A stretch of DNA of 64,000 bases, from contig WJXW01000003.1 in NCBI GenBank assembly GCA_015832175.1, positions 744,001-808,000 on the forward strand. The letters are read 5' to 3'. The notes beneath the pieces are model-generated. The model saw only the letters and a program-made list of their open reading frames with translations. It was not told where the DNA came from and ran no database searches. This stretch comes from Paraphaeosphaeria minitans. Its lineage: Eukaryota > Ascomycota > Dothideomycetes > Pleosporales > Didymosphaeriaceae. Position 1 is the stretch's first letter. Every line of letters starts with the position of its first letter. The translations under genes were made by a program, and so were the position numbers. Below are positions 55,101-64,000 of this stretch, piece by piece.

Positions 55101-57424
55101 CGTACTCTACGAATATCTAGACATATTTATTATTACGTATATAAACGATATCCTTGTCTTTTCTAAAAACAAATTAGACCACACTAAGCATGTATAGACA
55201 GTACTAGAAGCACTAAACAAAGTATGCCTTTATATTAAACTTAAGAAATGCAAGTTTAACGTTAAATAACTTAAATTCCTAGGACATATTATTACTATAG
55301 AAGGAATTAAGATAGCACTAAGTAAAGTTAAATATATTAGGAACTAGCTAATACTAAAGATAGCTAAGAATATCTAAGAATTTTTAGGATTCTATAGATT
55401 TAATTAACAATTTATCTAAGATTACGTAAAGGTTATAATACCTTTAATAAATTTTATAAAGAAGAACGTACCCTTTAAATAGATAGATAAGTGTAGAATG
55501 TTATTTTAACTCCTTAAGACAGTATGTATTATAGAACCTATTCTTGTTTATTTTAGGAGTAATAAACCACTACGCTTTAAAATAGACGCTAGCAATTTTA
55601 CGCTAGGCGCCTACGCTAAATAAGAATATAATAGTAAATAGCACCTAATTGCCTATTACTTATTTAAATTTAATAACGCCAAAACACAATACAATGTATA
55701 TAATAAAGAACTCTACGCTATTATTAAAGCCTTAAAGCACTAGAGGATCTACGCGCTTAGTTACTTAACGCTAGAAATCTATATAAATTATAAGAACCTT
55801 CTAAGGTTTATAATAATAAAAGAACTTACGCTATAACAATAAAGATAGTCGTAGACTACTAGGCAGTATAAGTTTAAAATTATCTATGTAGCTAGAAAAG
55901 AAAATGGCAGAGTAGACGCTTTTAGCCAATAAAGTAATTAAGTAAGAGAGAAGGCAAAAACCTTCTCCGCAATCCTTTATAAAGCTAAAGATAGATCTCT
56001 AGAACTAATAGCAGAACTAAATTAACTTTTAGTAATTAACTAAGAAGTTCCAGAATATCTACAGACCAAGATTATCCAACAATACTATAATAACCCTACG
56101 TACGGACACCTAGGCATTACAAAGATAATAGAACTTATCTAAAGGAATTACACCTTTAAAGAAATTAAGGAAGCTATAATAACTTATATCTATAAATATA
56201 TAGAATGCTAGAGAAATAAACACAGTATATATCTTAAATATAGAGAGATGTAAGTAATTAGAATACTAATAGCACTATAGAAAGATATTACTATAGATTT
56301 TGTTACAGGAATTCTAAACTCTAAGGATCTAATAATAGGAATTAAATATGACAGTATACTAGTAATAGTCTACTAACTAACTAAATATGTCGAGCTCATT
56401 CTATGCCTTAAAAGAATAATGGCAAAGGAACTCGCTTTTTTTATCCTAGACTAACTAATTAGACACTACAGAATCCCAAAAATAATTATTAGCGATAGAG
56501 ACAAGCTCTTTACATTAAATTATTAGACAACACTTATAGCACTGCTTAGAATAAAACAAAAGCTATTAATAGTTTACTATTTACAAATAAATAGACAGAC
56601 AGAACGTACGAACTAAACTATAGAAACGTACCTATGTATCTACTATAATAGTTAGAAGAATAACTAGGTTTTATTACTACCTATGGCACAGTTGGCCTAT
56701 AATAATAAAGTATTAGCAGTATTAGGACATACACTATTCTATATAAACTATAAAAGACACCTACATCTCTTTAACTAATAATTTCCTACGACAATTAAAG
56801 CAAAAGAAGCTATAGATATAGTAGAAAATAAAAAGAAAATACACTAATAACTCTAAGAAAATCTTAAGAAAGCTTAGTAGCAATTAATTTTATACTAAAA
56901 TTAAAAACAAAAAATTGCACCTTAGCTAAAGAAGGGGGATAAAGTATATTTGCTTACAAAGAACCTTTAAACTTAGAAGAAAAAACACAAGAAACTAGAT
57001 TATATTAAGGTTAGACTATTTTATATTTCTAAGCAAATATTACTAGTAAACTATAAGTTGGAACTACCGCTAGATGTAAAGATACACCTAGTATTCCACG
57101 TATTACTACTAGAACTAGTAGACCCTAAAACACTAGTTAAAACCACCTTCTGTTACTAAGCTTAGGAAGAAACTAAGTTTAAAGTAGAATAAATCCTATA
57201 AGTACGTAATACGTACACAGACACTAAAGAATATCTTATTAAATAGAAAGGGTATTTATCTAGTAAAAATACATAGAAACCTAAGGAAAACCTATCTAAC
57301 TATTAATAATAGATAAACAACTTCTATAATTAAACGCCAGAAATTACAAAGAGATAACTAAGACGCGCCTAGGAATTACCACTAGTATAAGGGCTAATCT
57401 ATAAAATAGACTAGTTAATTACCT
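52143..57424 (+). pseudogene. Chromovirus copy 1 gag-pol, RIPped
   Basis: A former single polyprotein of about 1500 codons or more. Trp codons are systematically TAG: for example the chromodomain reads LIK-KGYLSSKNT-KP where family members have LIKWKGY and NTWEP. The zinc-knuckle Cys codons TGT are partly TAT. The chromodomain in related elements binds H3K9-methylated chromatin and steers integration. Confidence 0.85.
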
Positions 57425-57835
57425 TGTTACGTACTAGATAACAACGTGGGACTTAGGCGCTTATAAAGGTGTAATAAAGCGACGATAGGGTTATAAACGT
57501 AATAAAGAGACGCTAAGTAACTTAGATTAGGTTACGTAATGTACTTAGTTACTTAGCAGCACTAAGTAGTAGAGTAGGTTACGTAAAGTGCTTAGTTGCT
57601 TAGTGGCACTAAGTAGTGGAGCAGCCTTAGTATATAGGAACGCAAGGATAGGCTCTCTATACTTATATTTAATCTATTTATTAATCTATTATTTAGATTC
57701 TAGTAGACCAAATTATTAACTTATTACACTTCGCAAGATACTATTATATTAATAAGACCTTCTACCTTCTGTAAGTACTCCTGCCTAAGAACTAACCTTA
57801 ACCCTTTAGGACTAGCTACCCTCTTAGATTTAATA
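57425..57835 (+). repeat. Junction LTR between the two chromovirus copies, 411 bp, variant U3
   Basis: Starts TGTTACGTACTAG immediately after the chromodomain tail of copy 1 and joins the common R-U5 at about 57622 (AGTATATAGGAACGC). Its U3 has a tandem duplication of about 47 bp (TAGGTTACGTAA...AGTAGTRGAG, about 57525-57615). It serves as the 3' LTR of copy 1 and the 5' LTR of copy 2. Confidence 0.75.
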
Positions 57836-60800
57836 TCTTAAACACCCTTAATATAAATACTTTATAAACTCCTACCTCTTCTACAGCTTTAGGTGCCGCT
57901 AAGATTACTTCTATAAAGGATAGTAGTAAGGCGTATAAACCTAATCTCTACTTTAGCAAACAATTTTAAACTAACGTCTAGATTCTCTAGTTAGACCTCT
58001 ACTTCTTTAACTTAGACAAACCCCTTAAAGACAAAAAGAAGGTTATCTTTGCAGTAATATATATATAAGGAGATATAGGATTATAGATTCATTTCTACCT
58101 TAAAAAGTACCTAGGAATGGACTATAATAATAACAATAATAACTACGGAGACGAGTACGCTAATGTAGTTAATATTATTAAGAATTATAATAACTTTAAG
58201 AAATGCTTTAAATAACTCTTTAGGATTACTAATAAGGACTCTATTATAAAAGTAAAGATTTAGACTATAACTTAGAAATAATTAGTAGCTAAGTACATAG
58301 CTAAGTTTTACAGATACGCTGTGTAGCTTAACTAGGATAATAAATCTCTTTAGGATATATACAAATAAGGACTTAAATAGAAACTACGTAAGAAACTCTT
58401 ATATAGTAGTGTATAAATTACTAACCTTAAAGAACTGTATAAAGAAACTATTAGGATTAATAGAGAGTGGTTTTTATTGCAACAAAAGCTCTACTAAAAC
58501 CCTAGGGCGATAAGCTTTAGATAACTAGTAAAAATAGTTTATAAGAACTCTATTAGAATTGTCTAAAAGTAACAGCTAAGGAACTACTAGAGATATAAAC
58601 TAATAGAAGATATCTAGTTTAACTATTTAAGTAAAGAAAAAGAAGGAAGAATAGGCCCTAAGTAGCCTAATAAACGCGTCTCTAATAGAAGTTAATAACT
58701 AATAACTAAGACCTGTAAATACTTTATATATAGCAAACTAGGCCATATAGCCAGGAACTGTAGATTAAAGAATAGAGTCTATTAAACTAAGTTAAATATA
58801 CTAACTATTAAGGACTAAGAACCTAATAAAGAATAGGAGGTTATTATAACGCTATTTAGTTACTAACGTATTACGCTAGAATAAAGTAAGTAATTAGATT
58901 TACCTAACTTATAATTATATAAAGATCTAGAAGACGACTCTAACGTATACCACGACGTAGAAGACGTAGAAGAGATACTAAAATCTCCTACTCCTTACCT
59001 ATAAAGTAGGTGGGAAGAAGACAACCCTATGTCACCTAAGTATAAACTAAATGTTTAGGACTATATAGAACCCTACTAGGCACTAAAAGGAAAGCAACCC
59101 TATAAAAATAAGAAGTTAGACTACGTACTAAAGTACTACTTAGACTACTAAAATCCTACACACTAATTCTATATATAGACATATTACGAAGAACTAACAT
59201 GCGCATAATATAAGGTAGAAAAAAAGGAGAATAAGAAATAACCTAAAAAGAAACTGCGCTATAGATAGATATAGATAGACTACTCTATCGCAGCTTACAA
59301 TAAACACCTCTAGGATAAATAATAAGTAAAATACTTTCCTTACCTCACGCTAAAGGGCAATAAATACTATAATATACTTATTAATAGAGACTATATATAA
59401 CTATACTAGTACACATGTCTAAACTAAGACTGCAAATACTACTATATAGCTAAACACTTAGATAGCTTTGCAAATTGCCCTACGTAAGAAGTAATAATAG
59501 AACTACTAATTTAACTAGTACATAGGAACAGTAAAGACTATAAGAGAAAAAACAGAAGAATATCCTTATAGAAACAAGAAGAAAACAATCTACATAAGCT
59601 ACGTACTTAAGAATAATAATAGAAGTAGATGCTTAGAAACGTATACTAGGCACTAGAACTTAATTACAACCTATAAGAATAGATGTCTTTTTTAGGCCTA
59701 AACTTAGATAAGAAAACGCCTTTATTAAATTAAATGCTATAGTAAGTATAGTATTAATTAAGCTACTAGTACAGCTTAAAGGAATATAGGCTTAAACTCT
59801 TATAGACTTAGGAGTAGAAAGGAACTTTATATCTTATTAGATAGTAAGATAAGCAGGACTTATAATATTAGAGAAAAAAGTACTTTACATTATCTATATC
59901 GCAAATAGATCCCTAATGCCTAAGACACCTTAAATATACTAGGAGGTTACTACTACAATAATAGTCTAAGGATATAAAGAGGAACTTACTTTAGATGTCT
60001 TATTAGAATCTAAGCATAAGTTAGTCTTAGGATTACCTTAGTTAATAATACACAACCTATAGATTAACTAGGGTACAAAGAAAATATTATTTAAACGCTG
60101 TAATTATATATTATAAGCAAAGCCTACGCATTAACTAAATATAATAGTAGATAAGGGAGTTATTAACAATATAATACTGTAATAGATAGTTAAAAAACAG
60201 AAGCATACCTTAACAGACGCTAGTAGGAACCACTAGGTTAAGAAGCGCGAGAAGGAGGACAATAGTACACCCTTTACTTTACTAAAAGAGTACAGGAAAT
60301 AGATATACATATTTACAGAAAAGGAAGGAAAAGTAAACCTACCTAAATATTAACCCTAGGATCTTACAATAGACCTAGAAGAAGGGAAGACGCCACCTTT
60401 TAGACTACTATATAGTAAGATAGGAGAAGAACTCCTTAAAGAACGTGATTTTATTAAGATAAACTTTAAGAAAGGATATATATAACTATTAAAGTTACTA
60501 GCAGTAAGCCCTTTTATGTTTATTAAGAAAAAGGATAGATTAGATAGACTATGCGTTAACTACTAACAACTTAATAACATAACAATAAAGAACTAATATC
60601 TACTACTAAATATTACAGAGTTACAAGATTAATTATCTTAAGCTAAGATATTCATAATAATAGATGTAAGAGATAGTTATCACCTTATATAAATTAAAAA
60701 AGGTAAAGAATAGAAAACAGCGTTTTAATTACGCTATAGACTATTTAAGTATAAAGTTATACTATTTAGACTTACAAATGCACTAGCAGCTTTTATAGCA

Positions 60801-63670
60801 ATTATTAACAACATACTCTATAAATATCTAGACATATTTGTTATCGCGTATATAGATAATATCTTTGTTTTTTCTAAAAACGAATTAGACCACACTAAGC
60901 ATGTATAGATAGTACTAGAAGCACTAGACAAAGCATGCCTTTGTATTAAACTTAAGAAATGCAAGTTTAACGTTAAATAACTTAAATTCTTAGGACACAT
61001 TATTACCATAGAAGGAATTAAGATAGCACTAAGTAAAGTTAAATATATTAAGAACTAGCTAATACTAAAAATAGCTAAGAACATCTAAGAATTCTTAGAA
61101 TTCTGTAGATTTAATTAATAATTTATCTAAGATTACATAAAGGTCACAATACTTTTAATAAATCTTATAAAGAAGAACGTACCCTTTAAATAGATAGATA
61201 AGTGCAGAATATTATTCTAACTCCTTAAGACAGTATATATTATAGAACTTATCTTTATTTATTTTAGAAGCAATAAACTACTACGCTTTAAAACAGACAC
61301 TAGCGATCTTACGCTAGGCGCCTACGCTAAATAAAAACGTAACAGCAAATAGCACCTAATTACCTATTACTTATGCAAATTTAATAACGCTAAAACACAA
61401 TACAACGTACATAATAAAGAACTCTACGCTATTATTAAAGCCTTAAAGCACTAGAGGATTTACGCACTTAGTTACTTAACGCTAGAAATCTATATAAATT
61501 ATAAGAACCTTTTAAGGTTTACAATAACAAAAGAACTTACACCATAATAATAAAGATAGTTATAAACTACTAGGCAGTATAAGTTTAAAATTATCTATGT
61601 AGCTAGAAAAGAGAATAGCAGAGCAGACGCTCTTAGCCAACAAAGTAATCTAGTAGGAGAAAAGGCAAAAACCTTCTCCGTAATCCTTTACAAAGCCAAA
61701 AATAAATCTCTAGAACTAATAGTAGAACTAAATTAACTTTTAGTAATTAACTAAAAAGTTCTAGAATATCTATAGACTAAGATCATCTAACAATACCACA
61801 ATAACCCTATGTACGGACACCTAGGCATTATAAAGACAATAGAACTTATCTAAAGGAATTATACCTTTAAAGGAATTAAGGAAGTAGTAACAACTTATAT
61901 CTACAAATATATAGAATGCTAAAGAAATAAACACAGCATATATCTTAAATATAGAGAGATGTAAGTAATTAGAATACTAACAGCACTATAGGAAGACATT
62001 ACTATAGATTTTGTTATAGGAATTCTAAACTCTAAGAATCCAACAACAGGAATTAAATACGACAGCATACTAGTAATAATCTACTAACTAACTAAGTATA
62101 TTAAGCTTATTCTATACCTTAAAAGAATAACAGTAAAAGAACTCGCTTTTTTTATCCTAGATAAACTAATTAGACACTATAGAATCCCAAAAATAATTAT
62201 TAGTAATAGAGACAAGCTCTTTACGTTAAATTATTAGACAACACTTATAGCCCTACTTAGAATAAAACAAAAGCTATTAACAGCTTACTATCTATAAATA
62301 AACAGACAGACAGAACGTACGAACTAAACTATAGAAACGTACCTACGCATCTACTGCAATAGTTAGAAGAATAACTAGGTTTTATTACTACCTATAGCAC
62401 AGTTAGCCTATAATAACAAAGTATTAGTAGTATTAGGATATACACCATTCTATGTAAACTATAGAAAACACTCACATCTCTTTAAGTAATAATTTCCTAC
62501 AACAATTAAAGCAAAAGAAGCTATAGATATAGTAGAAAATATAAAGAAAATACACTAATAACTCTAAGAGAATCTTAAGAAAGCTTAGTAGCAATTAATT
62601 TTATATTAAAATTAAAAACGAAAAATGGCACCTTAGCTAAAGAAGGGGGATAAAGTATATCTACTTATAAAGAACCTTTAAACTTAGAAGAAAAAACACA
62701 AGAAACTAGATTATATTAAGGTTAGACTATTTTACATTTCTAAGTAAATATTACTAGTAAATTACAAGTTGGAACTACTACTAGATACAAAAATACACCT
62801 AGTATTTCACGTATCACTACTAGAACTAGCAGACCCTAAAACACTAGTTAAAACCACCTTCTATTACTAAGCTTAGGAAGAAACTAAGTTTAAAGTAGAA
62901 TAAATCCTATAAGTACACAACACGTATATAGACACTAAAGAATACTTTATTAAATAGAAAGAGTATTCGTCTAGTAAAAATATATAGGAACTTAAGGAAA
63001 ACCTATCTAACTGTTAATAATAGATAAACGACTTCTATAATTAAACGCTAGAAATTATAAAGAGATAACTAAGATATACCTAGGAATTACTACTAGTATA
63101 AGGGCTAGCCTATAAAATAGACTAGTTAATTACCTTAGCGCCTAACAGCGCGTTAGGATTTATTAACGTAATAGCCTACACTAACTCCTCCTACGCCTTA
63201 AGCGTTTCTAACTTATTTATAGTACTTATACTATAATTAAATAATTCTTATTCTTTTTAATATAATTTCTTTTACTAATTACGTAAACGCGCTATCTTCT
63301 CTTACGCCTAATAGGCGTAAAAGAGAGCTACCTTAGCTAGCTCTTCCTTAATATAGAGCTTTGCCTCCTCTTTAGCCTCTAACTTCTCTAACTTCTCTAT
63401 TTTAGCATCTATTTTTAAATAATCTAGTAAAGGAATCTCTTTAGGCTTATACTTCTAGTTTCTCTACCTAACGCAGTTAGTACACTAAGAGTGTAAAAAA
63501 GAAAAATAATAAGTATATTTCTTCTTAGTATAGTATAAATAGGCAACTATTACAAAAATGTAGTCTTTTTTAAGATAATTAGCTTAACTATAGTAATATT
63601 AAATAGAATAAGATAATAACTTTATAAGTAGTTAACTTATAAGGACATTAAGCTTAGAGGGGAAGGATAA

Positions 63671-64000
63671 TGTTAGGATCTAGCTATATATAAGTAGTAG
63701 GGCGTAAGCTTATTAGACTACTAGTTTACTAGAGTTAGCTAACTAAGTAGTTAGATAATAAGTTATAGGTCCTAAGGGTCCTAAGGACTGCACAGGTCTT
63801 ACCTATACAGGAACTCTAGGACGCGTAGGACTTGCCCACACAGAACTCTAGAACGTATAGGACTCTAGGATATATGGGACTCTAGGACATATAGGATTCT
63901 AAGACGTGTGGGATTACCTAGTATATAGGAACGCAAGAATAGGCTCTCTATACTTATATTTAATCTGTTTATTAATCTATTATTTAGATTCTAGTAGACT
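63671..64000 (+). repeat. 3' LTR of chromovirus copy 2, truncated by the window
   Basis: Starts TGTTAGGATCTAGC directly after the polypurine tract and follows the 456 bp LTR type for 330 bp before the sequence ends. RIP changes are dense relative to the 5' LTR at 51687 (ACACAG versus GCACAGG and similar). Confidence 0.88.

Larger units (their letters stand above)
51687..57835 (+). mobile_element. Chromovirus (Ty3/gypsy with chromodomain), family B copy 1
   Basis: Begins with a 456 bp LTR (51687-52142, TGTTAGGATC to ATTTAACA). The plus strand then shows, despite many TAG/TAA codons: a gag CCHC knuckle (FICGKLGYIARNY, near 53015), protease (LIDLGVEKNFIS, near 54090), reverse transcriptase (YINDILVFSKN, near 55138), RNase H, integrase with an HHCC region (about 56100-56215) and DRDKLFT (near 56495), and a C-terminal chromodomain (about 57228-57305). 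The 3' LTR (57425-57835) has a different U3, and the usual 3' untranslated region and polypurine tract are absent. Confidence 0.88.
57425..64000 (+). mobile_element. Chromovirus family B copy 2, runs to the window edge
   Basis: Internal region 57836-63670 repeats the order of copy 1: gag, protease, reverse transcriptase (FVIAYIDNIFVFSKN, near 60840), RNase H, integrase and chromodomain (near 62938-63012), at roughly 90% identity by eye. It has the 3' untranslated region (63130-63655) that copy 1 lacks, and a polypurine tract AGAGGGGAAGGATAA at 63656-63670. RIP stops are different in part from copy 1, so the two were mutated separately as well as jointly. Confidence 0.87.

Noticed and set aside
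32869..64000. A Starship-type giant element or a biosynthetic cluster
   Set aside because: No DUF3435 tyrosine recombinase, captain-like gene or biosynthetic core enzyme was seen; all assignable sequence is ordinary class I and class II repeats.
1..64000. tRNA or rRNA genes and CRISPR arrays
   Set aside because: Candidate GTTCGAA words lacked cloverleaf partners, no rRNA core sequence was recognised, and no regular spacer-repeat structure exists.

Overview
The window comes from a filamentous ascomycete (Pezizomycotina; Dothideomycetes is my best guess). Reasons: genes carry many 50-60 bp introns with GTANGT donors, CTAAC branch points and YAG acceptors; the gene set is typical of moulds (a RID-type DNA methyltransferase, a GTPase-like/RasGEF fusion, a CBM1 secreted protein, a GH5 endoglucanase); and there is a sharp switch from balanced, gene-dense DNA to extremely AT-rich DNA with the signature of repeat-induced point mutation (RIP).

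Bases 1-32868 are ordinary gene space. I support, in order: SEC31 (-), an RRM protein (+), a small MLRQ/B12D-like mitochondrial membrane protein (-) divergent from cytochrome c oxidase subunit COX12 (+), a RasGEF with an N-terminal P-loop domain (-), a Ser-rich protein of unknown function (-), a three-exon secreted CBM1 protein found only by hand splicing (-), a GNAT acetyltransferase (-) divergent from the MICOS subunit MIC19 (+), a RID-like cytosine methyltransferase (+), a frameshifted GH5 endoglucanase (+), an SHB17-like sedoheptulose bisphosphatase (-), an eight-zinc-finger protein with a degenerate exonuclease domain (-), and a FAT1-type acyl-CoA synthetase (+). Exon models were built from splice signals and reading-frame phase; all sum to whole codons. 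I saw no tRNA, rRNA or CRISPR array.

Bases 32869-64000 are a nested transposon graveyard with essentially no intact host gene. Its first base is the terminus of a PIF/Harbinger element with a TAA target duplication. Inside it are: a 3.9 kb short LTR element (312 bp LTRs, duplication GTTTT) whose left LTR holds a 727 bp Harbinger-derived MITE; several solo LTRs; remnants of the Harbinger SANT-like and transposase genes; a Ty1/copia element split by a complete 6.7 kb Ty3/gypsy element (216 bp LTRs, duplication ACCTA); a 1225 bp perfectly ordered palindrome of two inverted 312 bp LTRs with a 5 bp duplication; and two adjacent chromodomain-bearing Ty3/gypsy copies running off the right edge. Coding frames remain recognisable, but Trp and Gln codons are repeatedly TAG/TAA, as CpA-to-TpA mutation predicts.

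The parts relate to each other: RID is the methyltransferase class needed for RIP in Neurospora, and it lies about 9 kb from an island that looks fully RIPped. The most unusual observations are the palindromic LTR element with a genuine target duplication, a candidate 3-nucleotide exon in COX12, chromovirus LTRs with three different U3 segments on a common R-U5, and a copia LTR holding an eight-unit CRE-like array.
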